Source: Favolaschia claudopus
Taxonomy: Eukaryota; Basidiomycota; Agaricomycetes; Agaricales; Mycenaceae
Reading direction: 5' to 3'
NCBI GenBank assembly: GCA_037176885.1
Contig: JAWWNJ010000004.1
Location: 124,001 to 188,000, forward strand
DNA: 64,000 nucleotides
Shown here: piece by piece, positions 11,463 through 24,132 of the stretch
Layout: each line of letters starts with the position of its first letter
Position numbering within the stretch: the stretch's first letter is position 1
Notes under the pieces: model-generated
Database searches by the model: none
Told to the model about the DNA's origin: nothing
Seen by the model: only the letters and a program-made list of their open reading frames with translations
Made by a program: the position numbers and the translations under genes

Positions 11463-12143
11463 ACCTCACTCAATTGCTGGGAAAGTTATGCAGGGCACTG
11501 GCGGGCCGGCCTTCCTGAGAGTTGCCGCGCAGCGAAGAAAAATCGAGTTCTACGAGGCTAAATAGCTATGAAATCCTTCGAAATTCTCCCTTTTTCCTCC
11601 TTCCTTCTTTCCTTTTTCGGTAATTTTTTTCTTCTCGTTCTGGCCGCCCACAAACATGATTACCGAGCCGTAAAAGTAGTGTAGTAGTTTCTTGAGTTGG
11701 CGCTGTGTAGCGTCGCACAATTTTGAAAATATTCTTACAGTTTTAATCAATATAATGAGCTCGAACTTGCACAAATATTCTCTGCCTCAAAGCACAGACC
11801 CTCCGAGTCGCCGGCTAGACGGCATTGAGTGAGCATTATTGTTCATTACGTACTGTGCGTCAAGAGGGCGCGCGGCGCTGTGCAAATGCCGAAGATTGCC
11901 GTCGGTAGCCGCGTAGTAGGCGACCGACGGAATAGGCGCTCGGCGCCATCAATAGGTGTTCGCGAGCGCCTATGCTACTAAAGTTGTCGTGCCTCCATCG
12001 TGCCTGATTGCGCCCGAGTCCTCCCTATAGGGTAGGGGTGTCAGTAGTGCTGGGTAAAATTGCCCTATGTAAATTACATCACGGGAATTTTACATGTAAT
12101 TTTACAGTGTAAAATACGTTATTTACATCCAGGGTCTCAAGGT

Positions 12144-12482
12144 AGGACCTGGGATCATACAGGTGAAGGCCTGATGCAAATCCTGACCGAATTCGGAAAT
12201 TTTGGCGATTTGGCCTGTACGAAATCCTGACTTTTGACCTCCTTTGGATGCGAAGGCCTGGTCGGAATCCTGACGAAAACCGCGGCAGTGGGAGAAAATT
12301 TTCGAAAACGTCTCCGAAACTGCCCGATTTCGGCCGAAATTTTGGTTTCATGCGAAAATCCTGACGATTTTCGCAAAATTTCGGGTCAAGGCCTGTGTGA
12401 ATCCTGACTTTTTCCGCCCGGATCTGTCCTGACTTTTTGGCTCCCAGAAAATCAGGCCTTTACGGGGATAATCCCAGGTCCT
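12144..12482. mobile_element. Non-autonomous hAT-like element with AATCCTGAC repeats, 339 bp
   Basis: Ends AGGACCTGGGAT...ATCCCAGGTCCT, flanked by an exact 8-bp duplication CTCAAGGT (12136-12143 and 12483-12490). The interior repeats (A)ATCCTGAC about six times and GGCCTG about five times. Same plan as 3510-4150 (AGGACC start, 8-bp duplication, AGGCCTG words plus a second short subterminal motif), so probably a related family. No coding frame. Confidence 0.8.
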
Positions 12483-12499
12483 CTCAAGGTCCGTGTAAA

Positions 12500-13390
12500 A
12501 TTTAAATAGCGTAAAATACTGAATGAGGCAGAAGCTCAAAAGCGCTCAAACGCGGCTGGAATCAGCCTTCAGGATCTCAAAAACAGGTTCAAGAGCAACT
12601 TTGAATCCAATTCCAGTGAATTTGTGACAGATATCGTCCGGCACCGATCGGCACACTTTTGACCATCGAAAACAGCGCAATTTTGGCAATAGCTTGAAAT
12701 TCACCTGTGTCTTTCAACTTCTGCTCATTGTTCAACGGAAATCTTAGCAACTGCCCTTCCAGGCCACTTTCGACTACCTCTAGCTTGCACATGTGATCTA
12801 TTCAGATGTTTTTGCACACTTGCTTTGTCTAGTAAGGTGGTAAACAAGTCTACAATCTGGAAAACTCTTCGGCCCCTAGGCCTTACTTGACCAAACATGG
12901 GGAATTACGGAAGCCATGGAGGCCTACTCTGGGATAAAAGTATATTGAATGTGTAGATAATAGGGCTCAGCACTGTGCTGGATTAGAGATTAACCAAGAC
13001 TGTAGCTAAATTCTTTGCTCTTAGCATCTATGAACGGCCACGCAATATTTGGGTCCGTGCAGGAGGGACGGTTGAAATTGAACCAGTCCAATGTTGACAA
13101 GAAATTGATGCAATCAGAGATTTCGAGCAGTCAGGGACTGAAATGGATCCTCAAGTATGGCCCACCGTCCGAGGGCATGTTCTTGAACTTCAAGAAAATT
13201 GGAAATGCAGTCATTTATTGCAACAAACAGTGCAAAACAGCTGCAAATTAGAATCCGCCGAGAAATCAGTTGTGCTTGATGGATTGGTTCAGGCCTTTGT
13301 CCGATGCCGTTCAAAACATGCAGGAGAACATTCCGATGCATTTTAACCTATTACATACTGCAATATTCGGACCATACGAGTCGATTCACG
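12500..13390. other. No recognisable gene
   Basis: Short frames only. None carries a domain I know and none can be joined by plausible introns. Probably decayed transposon sequence upstream of the retroelement remnant. Confidence 0.4.
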
Positions 13391-13397
13391 GTTACTT

Positions 13398-14039
13398 TTG
13401 TCAATACCGTGTATCCGTGGTACCGACCAGCAAATCGGTGAAGCGCTAATTGCGCTTGGGAAGCGTTTCATGCGTAAGCGTATCCGCTCTAAGATGAAAG
13501 GTCCGTCACGCCTTTCCGGGGACCCTGCCCCTCCCCCTCCTGGCCCGGTGCCGGTTTTGCCGAACGCTTCTAGCGAAGGCGCTCGCCCGCTGAAGAAGCG
13601 CGCACACCCCGTCCATCCGACTCAGCCACTAGCTCCGGTTCCACTCCCTCCAGCAGCCAGTGCTCAGCCGCACCCAGGTGCCGCTACACAGCCAAGGAAG
13701 TCTGGGGTGCGATTTGCACCACAGGAGTCTTCCTACCCCGCCTCTAACTCGCTACCCCATAACCCTGCCGCCATCTCTATTCCTACACAGGTAATGGCGT
13801 CCCCTATTCCTACTCCCCGCCCCAGCTCTACTCCTTATGCCCCCTCGGTGGCCATGCCCACTGCCATCCCGTCCCCCTCTCCACGTTCAGTAGCTCCTTC
13901 GCCTATGGCCATTGGTGCTATTCGACCTGAAAGGGGACGTCGACAACAGACAGCACGGCGAGGCGGTGCAGTGTCTGCGTCTGATTTGCGGATTGACTCC
14001 CAGGGCAACCTACTCTTCCGTGGCGATCCAGGATTTTGA
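13398..14039 (+). CDS. Pro-rich retroelement-associated ORF (remnant)
   Basis: 213 codons with an ordinary first 40 residues (RIRSKMKGPSRLSG), then a long Pro/Ser/Ala-rich tract, a basic stretch (RPERGRRQQTARRGG) and the end DSQGNLLFRGDPGF. I do not recognise a domain. It sits just upstream of a purine tract (AAGAGGGGGTGA) and a TG-starting LTR-like sequence, so I infer it is the 3'-most coding part of a gypsy-type retrotransposon whose gag and pol are missing. Could also be an independent low-complexity ORF. Confidence 0.35.
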   Translation: MSIPCIRGTDQQIGEALIALGKRFMRKRIRSKMKGPSRLSGDPAPPPPGPVPVLPNASSEGARPLKKRAHPVHPTQPLAPVPLPPAASAQPHPGAATQPRKSGVRFAPQESSYPASNSLPHNPAAISIPTQVMASPIPTPRPSSTPYAPSVAMPTAIPSPSPRSVAPSPMAIGAIRPERGRRQQTARRGGAVSASDLRIDSQGNLLFRGDPGF

Positions 14040-14092
14040 ATTCTACTGGGCTTTGGTCTTCGTCGAGGCGACGAATCTTGAAGAGGGGGTGA

Positions 14093-14372
14093 TGTCAGGG
14101 GATTCTACAGCTAGGACGTCTTCTGACTTGGGCAGAAGTTCTCTGTCTCCAAGACATCATGCTGTGTGCTCACTTATGTCATATCTTACGTCACCTCTTG
14201 TATATAAGTAGTTCACTGGGGATCTCTGATCCCCAGGTTTGTTATCGACTTGCCTCCTGGGCCCTTCTCCCCTTACAGGCGCCAACACTTTCCGAGATCC
14301 CGAGTATGTTGTACTCGAGTACTTCAAACCTCAAGGCTGTTCACACATTGTATAACTGAAGTATATATTACA
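14093..14372 (+). repeat. Putative gypsy-type LTR
   Basis: Follows a polypurine tract (GAAGAGGGGGTGA, 14080-14092). Begins TGTCAGGGG, holds a TATA-like TGTATATAAGTAG (about 14200-14212) and ends TATTACA. No partner LTR is in the window, so limits are tentative. It ends about 10 bp from the ESA1 stop codon. Confidence 0.5.
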
Positions 14373-14381
14373 TCCTTGTGC

Positions 14382-16040
<1,659 letters not shown>

Positions 16041-16713
16041 TCAAATATATGTGAATGTCAATACACATCTGACCCTAAATTCCGTGTCTGAATTCTGTTT
16101 GTGTTAAGTTCCTGGAAATACATTGGATGTTTATGAACCAACAGAGCATAACGCTTTGCTAGCTCATTATGAGGCAATCACACCTTCCTAGCGTTAAACA
16201 AGGTATTTTGATTGCTAATTTGGCGCGTCGCGTCGCGTCGGATATATGACGTGTAGTGTGTACGTAAGCTTACATAGCCTATCTTATTTGGGTTAATGTC
16301 CCGATCAACTGGAAATTATCTAATGATGGCCACAACCACAGGTTATCTGGTGGTCTTCACCTCTCCACCCAAGTCTTACCTATCAGAGCCCTCAGAACTA
16401 TTCACACATGCATGTTTAGCATACAAAGCCCTCACTCAGCACTTTTCTGTGTCCATAAATGCTTGAATTTCGACAGAACGGCGAAAAACCAGATAACACG
16501 GTCACACCAGATAACACGGTCACAACATGATAACATTTCGGATCACTACCGCACTAACCGCCTCCTTTGTCTCGTCCGGGTCTCTTCGTATTGTCGTCGT
16601 TCTCGCCCGCTGCTGCAATCTACCTTCTTCAAGCTCTTCTTGGCTCATTTCTGGTACTTCTCAAGAATTCCTACTTGGTTCCGATGCGTCTTGAGCAATT
16701 CCGACGCGTCTAA
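16041..16713. other. Intergenic, divergent promoter region, no gene seen
   Basis: Lies between ESA1 (minus) and the next plus-strand frame. Contains a GCGTCGCGTCGCGTCG run (about 16225-16240), also found near 54,212, and a duplicated AGATAACACGGTCACA (about 16490-16520). No conserved coding frame. Confidence 0.5.
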
Positions 16714-17779
16714 ATGTCGACTTCAAATTCCTCAATGCCAAAACGCGGACGACCGAAAGGTTCGAAAGACGGGCCTCGGGCGGAAGGAGCACCACCGCGG
16801 GGGCGACCTAGAACACGTCCGAGGCCAAAATCAGACTCTGAAGGTGCGTCTTGACAGTTTATAGCTATATTCTCATCAGACTGACCTGGATTGTAGACGA
16901 GAGTGTGGGTCGGCCTTCCAAAAGAGGAAAAGAACTGCAGATACCTCAAGAGCCACCCTTCCCATACCAGCTCGCAAAATCCGTGGATGTTGCCCGCTGA
17001 AACTGCCGCCATCGCCGCTACAACACAACAAGCCGATGAATATGACCAATACTTTGACGATGACCACTTCACACCTGACGCGGAAGAAGAGATAGCGCGG
17101 ATTGAGCGTGAAGCTTTAGGAGGTGCGTGTTTTTGACTTACATATAACAATCTGCTTACCTGTGAATAGATCACTCGCAAATGGTCTCGACATCTGCTCA
17201 GCCAGTCCATACCACCCCCAGTCTGTCTGCTGAGCAATTGAAGGACGCGTCTAAGAGGTCCCGCGCGCGTGAGTCTATTTCTATGAGTCTGTGCCCGTCC
17301 TCAACCCGAGACATGACAAGATGTGTTTTTCTCCAAACGGGAGACCTTTGCATATGAAGCCGAGAGTGATGAAGAAGACATGAATTCAGAGAACGAGGAG
17401 GATGAGAGCGAACCCAGGTCTGCGCGGAATAAAGAGAAGGTGGTGGATAGTGGTAAAGGTTCGTGTGATTCACATTGCGCCAGGTGACTGATAGCTGACC
17501 GTCGCCGACAGCTTGGTTCACACAGCCGAAGGGGATGCCGGCGTGGCTTTATTCGTTTTTCCGTGATACTGTACAACCACTGGTGTTCCAGAAACAGGGC
17601 TCGAAGCTTTCGCGGCCGCGGACTTTTAGCAAGGGCACTTCGAGTACCCCCGGATCGTTCTGGATTCATCCCCCTGAGCCTGTCCTCGCACTGGAGGGTC
17701 AGAAATTTCATCCCCCATCACTCTCAACCCCGGGTTTTTCTTTGGCTCCCACATTTCTTCGTATCGTGCCTCAAGTGCC
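16714..17779 (+). pseudogene. Decayed multicopy fungal gene (DUF6729-like region)
   Basis: ATG at 16714 opens a basic, AT-hook-like N-terminus (KRGRPKGSKDGPRAEG, PPRGRPRTRPRPKS), then an intron at 16852. The acidic region DEYDQYFDDDHFTPDAEEEIARIEREALG lies in a shifted frame. Further exons give GMPAWLYSFFRDTVQPLVF, SFWIHPPEPVLAL and, after another frameshift, QPRVFLWLPHFFVSCLKCPK. This order is familiar from a large basidiomycete family annotated as DUF6729; that label is from memory. At least two frameshifts and the abrupt switch to Helitron helicase sequence near 17,780 show it is dead. Confidence 0.5.
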
Positions 17780-17954
17780 CGAAGTAGTGCTGACACCCTC
17801 ATCACTGAAGAAGGTGTTGACAGTGACTTCCAATATCCAGTGGAATATCTGAATTCAATCAAAGCTTCTGGATTGCCACTGGCTAAACTTGCGTTGAAAG
17901 TTGGATGATCCTTCGAAACCTTGCATCTAATGGGCTTTGTAATGGTTCACGTGG

Positions 17955-18486
17955 GTGGTCGCCCATCGATGGGAACGAACGTGCAGACGCGCTGGCGAAA
18001 ACCGGAACGGAACTCGCGGCGCCACCGGGAGGAACCCGCTCTCACGCACTCAGGAAATTGAAAGAGAAAGTCCACCGGTCCTGGGTCAAGGAATGGAAGT
18101 CCGCACAGAAGATGGGGATGTCGAGAGAAGTCTTTGGGCGGGTTACAAAGTGTCGAATCGGACACTGCTTCTCAGGCGAGTACTACAGCCGCTTTGTGCC
18201 ATCCGAGAACGTTGACTGCCCCTGTGGAGAACCCTTCCAGTTGCGCGAACATCTGCTTCGCGAGTGTCCTCGCTATGAGGACCAACGGCACATCCTCAAG
18301 AAAGTCTCCAGGGACATATCCCTGCCCGAAATACTGGGCACTAAAGACGGAATTTCAGCACTACCTGAGTTCTTAGAGGTATCCGGAGCATTCACAAAAA
18401 CGGGTCTACCCCGTATGCCGCAAGAACTCCCAATTTACGAATCTTCGAAGACGAACCGGAACCTCCAGACGATTTGTCTGATGTAG
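17955..18486 (+). pseudogene. LINE ORF2 C-terminus: RNase H end and zinc-knuckle region
   Basis: Reads WSPIDGNERADALAKTGTEL, the end of the RNase H fold with its conserved GNERAD Asp, then KCRIGHCFSGEYYSRF and CPCGE...REHLLRECPRYE (a CxC-x8-H-x4-C knuckle typical of Tad/jockey-like LINE C-termini), and stops at 18486. Endonuclease, reverse transcriptase and the first RNase H half are missing by 5' truncation. Confidence 0.8.
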
Positions 18487-18812
18487 AGGACATGGGCTGA
18501 GCGCAAGGGTCGTGCGCACACAGACCTGTCCAACAGTGTTTCGGCACACCCGTCCCACCTATACCCTTCCCTTTCATGTACATTTCCTTTCACTCATGCG
18601 CTATGGTCTTATGGTTTATGTTTCCGCTAATACCCTCGAAACCCCAAACTTGACTCCCACCCTCACACGACTATACTACACATTCTTCGGACACCTCCAT
18701 CGCACCAACAACATCTTTATTTATCGCCTTCGGGCACCGCGTCTTAGTAGATCGTGTACTTGTTGCGGTATAAAAATGTGCAGAGACAAAAAGAAAAAAA
18801 AAAAAAAAAAAA
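17955..18812 (+). mobile_element. 5'-truncated Tad-like LINE with poly(A) tail
   Basis: Flanked by an exact 10-bp duplication GTTCACGTGG (17945-17954 and 18813-18822). It ends in a run of 22 bases with one interruption (AAAAAG then 17 or more A). It carries the RNase H end and C-terminal knuckle of a LINE polyprotein. Removal with one target copy rejoins the Helitron frame exactly (LCNGSRG + ILTKASQRV). 5' truncation and an A-tail are the signature of target-primed reverse transcription. Confidence 0.9.
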
Positions 18813-18925
18813 GTTCACGTGGAATTCTCACCAAAGCTTCACAGCGTGTTGTCGAGATACGCCGCATTGGAGGAGAGCACTCTGGAGAAAAGGCCTTCAT
18901 TCCACGTATATCAATCATTCCATCG

Positions 18926-19833
18926 CACTGTGAAAACATCGGCGCCTGATTTTCATGTACCTAGACAATGAATTAGTTATCTCATGGAAATGCCCATGAA
19001 TTTTGTGTTTCATGTATCCCAGAGTAATGAGGCCATTCAACAAAATTCAGTGGATGCGCACCCCCTCGAAAAATTATGGACTTGGAAATGAAAATCACAG
19101 CGCCGTCCAGCGCAAAAAAAAGCACAAAAACGTCCAAGTTCAAAATTCAAATGCCGAGCTTCCGGACAGTGACGTCAGAGCTCCGCATCCGCAGCACATA
19201 TGCTGCGGACGCTCTCACACTCTCTTGTCGCCCTACCACCACCACCACCATCTCGCCAACTCGTCGTCGCCATCGCCATCGCCATCGCTGTCGCCGTCGC
19301 TGTCACCGCCCCCGCTCTATCCTCCCTCTCTTGCTAGAGTCAACACTGACGTAGCAGATCCCGCCAGCAACAACGCCCGCACAAGTTGGTTAGACATGCG
19401 GAGGATACGGGGTAGTCTGCATGCGAGGGGTGGGCTGTATTTGGGAACCGTGGTACGTCAACAAAGTGGATGGTCTTCAAACTTGCACTGACTGCCTGTC
19501 GTGATCTCAGGCACTTGTCGCGACAGCTACAACGATTCCGGCAACGAAGATCAGCACGATGATAGGACAGTATGACGAGACGGATGGCCAGGAGCGGGCG
19601 TCATTGGTGTGTCGATGTAATTTAATTCGCCCTCCCTCGATTTTAATGTACGATGCCCATGATTTGAGACGGTGCTCTGAACTTTTAAATGATTTTCATG
19701 TACTGAGCACATTAAAATGGCACATGGAAACGTCAAAAAAGAATATAATTTTACGACGACTGATTTTAAGAGTGTGGGTACATGAAAATCGGGTACCAAG
19801 GTACATGATATTCATGTGCCCGCATCTTCACAG
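18926..19833. mobile_element. CACTGTG-ended DNA element in the Helitron helicase, 908 bp
   Basis: Terminal inverted repeats of about 36 bp, outer CACTGTGAA / TTCACAGTG, inner ATTTTCATGTACC-like. Flanks ATCG on both sides (18922-18925, 19834-19837). Removing it with one ATCG restores the helicase frame (IIPS + ATDCPF). Several TTCATGTAC words lie near both ends. The middle has a GACGTCA...CATCCGCAGCACATATGCTGCGG block also found, diverged, at 24,957-25,020, and CAC/CGT triplet runs. Confidence 0.75.
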
Positions 19834-20057
19834 TGATCGGCTACAGATTGCCCTTTCGATGAAGCGCAGACAGTTTCCACTGCGGCTTGCATTTTCTATG
19901 ACCATAAACAAGTCACAGGGGCAATCACTTGACTATGTTGGATTAGATCTTCGAACAGATGTCTTCACACAAAGACAATTATATGTGGCACTCTCTCGCT
20001 GCACTTCAAGCCAGCGGATCAAAGCTCTCTTTAAACCTGCGAATGCGGATACTGCTA

Positions 20058-20223
20058 CAGTCAAAGCTGTCATAACCCATAGCTCTCATAACCGATAATC
20101 GCCCATAACCCAGACTTTTTTGGTGGATTTTGACCGACTTTTGAGTGGGATAACCCATAAATCTGCCATAACCCATAGGTTTTAGGCTGCACCGACACCT
20201 ATGGGTTATGACAGCTTTGACTG
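20058..20223. mobile_element. TA-target MITE (Tc1/mariner-like), 166 bp
   Basis: Perfect 25-bp inverted ends starting CAGTCAAAGCTGTCATAACC, flanked by TA on both sides (20056-57, 20224-25). The AACCCATA word repeats inside. Inserted near the last codons of the Helitron remnant; removal restores DTAITLLDKVSPTS and a stop. Confidence 0.85.
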
Positions 20224-20831
20224 TATTACCTTGCTTGACAAGGTCTCTCCAACCTCATAATTAGCTAAGCAGCACATCGGATGTAACCCATTGATGCCCG
20301 GTTCTTCCCGATCACAGCTTTCTACATACTTAGATCGTCCGAATCGGAGCTCGAGCTCCGAAAACTATTATCTCCGCACTGCCACTGCAGTGCAGTGATC
20401 TCTTTATCAACTCTGCAAACACGATTCTCCAAAATCTCAAAGCTCTAGAAAGCCCGCCGCGTGCGTCCCTCTCAAGGCACAGGAAAGCTCCCCTGTCCAG
20501 TATGGTTGCGGCCAAAACTTCATGACCAGTCTCAATTTTGCTCAAAATCCTTCGGGATTCGAGATTTAGCAGGAACTAGGTAGGGTATGGTTTATAGGTG
20601 AAATTTTTATTTCAGAGGAATCGGATGTACTCCTGACTTAGGGTTACAAAACGCGAAATTTAAACAGCGAAAAACCAAAATTGTGTGTACTAAACTCGCG
20701 AGTTTGAGGCAGGTAATCAAGTCTTTCTCTGCCATTCTGCCTCTGCAACCCCGGACTCCTTCTTCCGGACCCCACAGTGAAAGTGAAATATCCTAACCAA
20801 GAAATCGGCAATGGCCAGGCGACATTGATGC

Positions 20832-21330
20832 TGCTGCACAGCCACCGGTCCGAGTGATCCGCAATCAAAAGCGCGAAATTGCAAAACACGGAAAACCGAT
20901 TTTTCGAAGTTTTGCTCCAGTACGTTTGTAGATTACCTTCTTGCAATGCTATTTACAGCTGTTTTACGGTTTTTGTCCGGTTTTTGATGGAGTGGGGCAT
21001 TTCGTTTCTTGTTTACACCTGTATGCCTCCGAGTCGCCGTATGGCTCCACTCTGGCCTCAAATTGGGCTATTTGCGGCATTTTGCGCCACCAGTGAATGC
21101 AGGGGGGCTGCGGTGGAGCGGTCAAGCTGTCGCCGGCTGCTCGGCGATGGCACGCACCAGCAATCACAGGTAAACAACATCCGAAGAGCCCCACTCCATC
21201 AGAAACCGGACAAAAACCGTAAAACAGCTGTACACAATCCCAGGATGTCTCAATGGAAACTGACGTGACAGTATCAACCAAATTGGGACTGCGACTTGTC
21301 ACGAAGTTCGGTCCGCAACCATACTTGGCT
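20832..21330. repeat. Dispersed non-coding repeat, copy B, with MITE inside
   Basis: Shares CAGCCACCGG, AATCAAAAGCGCGAAA and TTGTCACGAAGTTCGGTCCG with copy A at 2330-2580. Its middle is interrupted by the MITE at 20956-21230. 20,266-20,831 shows no gene. Confidence 0.5.
20956..21230. mobile_element. TA-target MITE, 275 bp
   Basis: About 43-bp terminal inverted repeats starting CAGCTGTTTTACGG, flanked by TA on each side (20954-55 and 21231-32). No coding frame. Inserted in dispersed repeat copy B. Confidence 0.85.
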
Positions 21331-21339
21331 GCATCTGCT

Positions 21340-22970
21340 CGGTCTACTGGCATCATTCAATGGGCATCTTGTCAATTAGTACTCAGTAGTTTTCGACCAC
21401 CCTAAACGGGCTCGAACCTTTGTAACGAAACCGCCACACACAGACCCGGACTGTGTCATTACCATGATCAAGAGGAACAAGACTGGTACTGACGCGACAC
21501 CAACGCAGACTGCTTCCAAGTTCCCCTACAACAACTTTACTTTTGGCCTCCGGGTTACCGAACACCTATTCGCCTTTGGCCTACCGCGCTGAGCCAAAAA
21601 ACACCACGCTTTGCAAATGTTAATATGACGATGAGCCGATCATCTTCGCCAGAAAACCTTAGAGGTTCTTATGAACATGTGCGTGTTGCTGCTCCCAGTA
21701 AAAATCATCTCATCGCAGACTTCCAGACCTAGTACAGTCATACCTGACCCTCTGAATCCAAGACCGTCTCCTCTTCGAGTAACAATTAGTGCCCCGCTGG
21801 AAACTGCCGCACAGTTCAAGTCTGGCGCTCTAAGCCTCCATAACGGTTGGTCGGCATCCCCGCCACGAAAGCCCCGAATTCTGAGGTCTGAGGCTGTGTG
21901 TCCGTTGCTCAACACCGCTCTGAACGGAGTACTGACCGTTACCCCAATCCAAGGCGGCAACTTGATACTCCATGCCTCAACGCCTGTTTCGCCGAAGCGC
22001 TCGCAGCGAGGCGGACATTGATATAATTGAATCCACAGAGCCTTCCTTCTACTGGCAGAAGAACTCTTGATGCCAGCCACCGAAGTGCTTGTGCAGGGGA
22101 CGCTTGTGCCGCAACTTCAGACATGAGATCTCGCGACGGAATTAACAAAGTCCTTTTGGAAGCACCGAAATCAAAAGTTTCGGCAACACCGCCGAAACTG
22201 TTGCCGAAACTTATTGTTTCGGTGCGACCAAAATCCTTCCCAAAACGAATCGTTTTGGCAGCCGTTTAGGTGAGTCTGAATCTTCTTGTTTCGGACCTTC
22301 AGAAACTGTTGCCGAAACTCAATGTTTGGGGAACAGTACTAGTTTTTGTTCGTCGTTTACTTAACATTTTTGTAGCAGTTTAGGACCCACTTAATTCAGT
22401 GCCAAAATTTCAAGTTCTTCATTCAATTTAGGACGGTCCTAAACTACGGTTTTTGCCGAGTGTGTAGGTAAGTGTAATCATGGGGCAAAGTGCCCTAAGG
22501 CAAGTCTTCCGTCCGAGCAGATTGCATGGACGAAGCAGATTCCCCTTTCCCGCTGTTTCTTCCGCGACGGGATTTTGTTTGGATCACATTGTCGAGCTTC
22601 TCACTATAAGCCATGAAGGACAAGCAGCGTGCGGCTTCCCGACGCCTCTGGCATTTTCTCAGATCTAGAAGATGCACGGGTCTCGATATGACTTCCTTTT
22701 CATTCATTCTCTATAATTTAGCCTATCTGCTTACTCCCCCCGCGCACCCCTCCTTCCTCGACGTAGATCACTTTAGAATATGATGCCGAATTCACCAGGT
22801 TGATTTCTCTTTTCGTGTACTACTCTGTAGTGTGCCGGCTTTTTAACTACGCCGTGTAACTTGTACCATTGTCTGACTATCTCTCTGTCACACTTTTATT
22901 ATCGCCTCTCATTCCAATTTCATACCACCATCTATTGAGATTACAATAACAACAAGTTACTGCTGCATAT
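21340..22970. other. Non-coding; GTTGCCGAAACT repeats
   Basis: No gene recognised. 22,165-22,320 has the word GTTGCCGAAACT twice, plus several TTTCGG(T/C) and GTTTCGG copies on both strands, probably a decayed MITE. Confidence 0.4.
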
Positions 22971-23348
22971 AGGGGTGCTCAATTCTTAGTTCAGTTCGTT
23001 CAGTTCACTTTTTAAAAGAAAATAATTTGTCAATCAGTCGATGCGAACGATCTTTATCGGTGTCGTAATGCCCGCCCTCCTGCGCGCCAGCTACTGCTGT
23101 TGCCTTTTTTTCTCCACCGATGCGACCCCACCTTGCCCATACCCATGCTTCTAGTTCACCCAGGCATTTCGACAACATTTCGATGCTGCAAATTAATGTT
23201 CTATGAATGCATGAACACGGCGGGCGGAGGGCGGCAGTGCGGGTGGTTGATAACGATTGTTTCGATCAAGTTTCCATCAACTGATTGACAAATTATTTTT
23301 CTTTTAAAAAGTGAACTGAACGAACTGAACTAAGAATTGAGCACCCCT
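22971..23348. mobile_element. MITE with 68-bp terminal inverted repeats, 378 bp
   Basis: Left arm 22971-23038 (AGGGGTGCTCAATTCTTAG...) and right arm 23280-23348 are reverse complements with a single 1-nt indel. The interior (about 240 bp) is GC-rich and unrecognised. Flanks do not give a clear target duplication. Near-identity of the arms suggests recent origin. Confidence 0.8.
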
Positions 23349-23440
23349 GATTTATTTTCAGGGCACTTCTCCGTGCTACACCCCACCGGAAAACGGCCTT
23401 CATAGGTCGAAAGTACTCGCAAATATGACAGATTCATACA

Positions 23441-24132
23441 GTTTTGAGCCCGCAATGGCTGTTTGAAGATGGTCATTTTGGTCATTTTTTTGAATAAATC
23501 TGGCATTTTTAGGCCAAAATGGCCATCTTACAGCAACTACTGTAGCACTTTGTATGGGTGAAACAGACCCTCGAGCGTGACTGGAAACGCTACGCATGGA
23601 AACCAGAAACGGCCTCAGCGTTATGCGTGACATCATAGAATTTTGGAAACGGGCGTGCAAACACCGATAAAATCTATTTCCAAACGTTGAACGGATTCTG
23701 GGCAATTTTTAGCTCTCGTTTATGCTTTCTTTGTATCCATAGCCCTTTGTGATTGCATTTCCCCTGTTACGGGCTCCGTAATACACCTTTTTTTTTTTTT
23801 TTTTTCATGAACGCTGCGCCGTGGCGCACGCTCAGACACCTCAACCAGCGACGGGTCCACCACAAGCCCTCTTCGAGCGACTAGTTAAACATTCTATCTT
23901 GACGAAGATTGTAGAGAGTGGTTGCGTGCAGTGAGGAGGAGGAGGGTTATAGCAGTAGAGTCAGCTAGATTTTACAGCCACAAACATGATAATGCGACAT
24001 CTTTGAATGTCACGCCGTCCTCAGGGAAACCACCCGACCGTTATGCGTTACCGTTGAAACGAAACAGGGCGGGCGTTACGCGTTACGTTTCACCCATACA
24101 AAGTGCTACAGTACTTATTACGGGCTCAAATC
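23441..24132. mobile_element. Probable MITE with internal inverted repeats
   Basis: Outer ends TTTTGAGCCCG / CGGGCTCAAA. A perfect 27-bp inverted repeat lies inside at 23538-23564 and 24087-24113 (core GTAGCACTTTGTATGGG). An extra hairpin, AAGATGGTCATTTTGG / CCAAAATGGCCATCTT, at about 23,466-23,530 separates outer and inner left repeats. A T17-type run is at about 23,790. 24,133-25,038 holds no convincing gene. Confidence 0.5.

Larger units (their letters stand above)
17780..20265 (+). pseudogene. Helitron RepHel C-terminal helicase remnant, interrupted by three insertions
   Basis: Starts FQYPVEYLNSIKASGLPLAKLALKVG (17,810-17,906), continues ILRNLASNGLCNGSRG (to 17,954), then after the LINE ILTKASQRVVEIRRIGGEH and FIPRISIIPS (18,823-18,925), then after the second element [31 protein letters not shown] and [19 protein letters not shown] (19,860-20,040). 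These are the last Pif1-type helicase motifs of Helitron RepHel proteins (motifs V and VI). One more base is missing at about 19,858. The Rep nuclease and most of the helicase are absent, so it is a 5'-truncated piece. After removal of the third insertion the frame ends at 20,263-20,265. Confidence 0.8.

Noticed and set aside
18512..18949. 145-codon plus frame spanning the LINE end and helicase
   Set aside because: Chance read-through of the poly(A) junction; only its last part is true helicase sequence.
19003..19491. 162-codon frame rich in His/Ser/Pro
   Set aside because: Produced by CAC and TCG triplet runs inside the CACTGTG element.
20340..20360. Helitron 3' hairpin (CGGAGCTCGAGCTCCG)
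   Set aside because: The palindrome is not followed by a CTRR end at the expected distance, so it cannot be claimed as the terminus.
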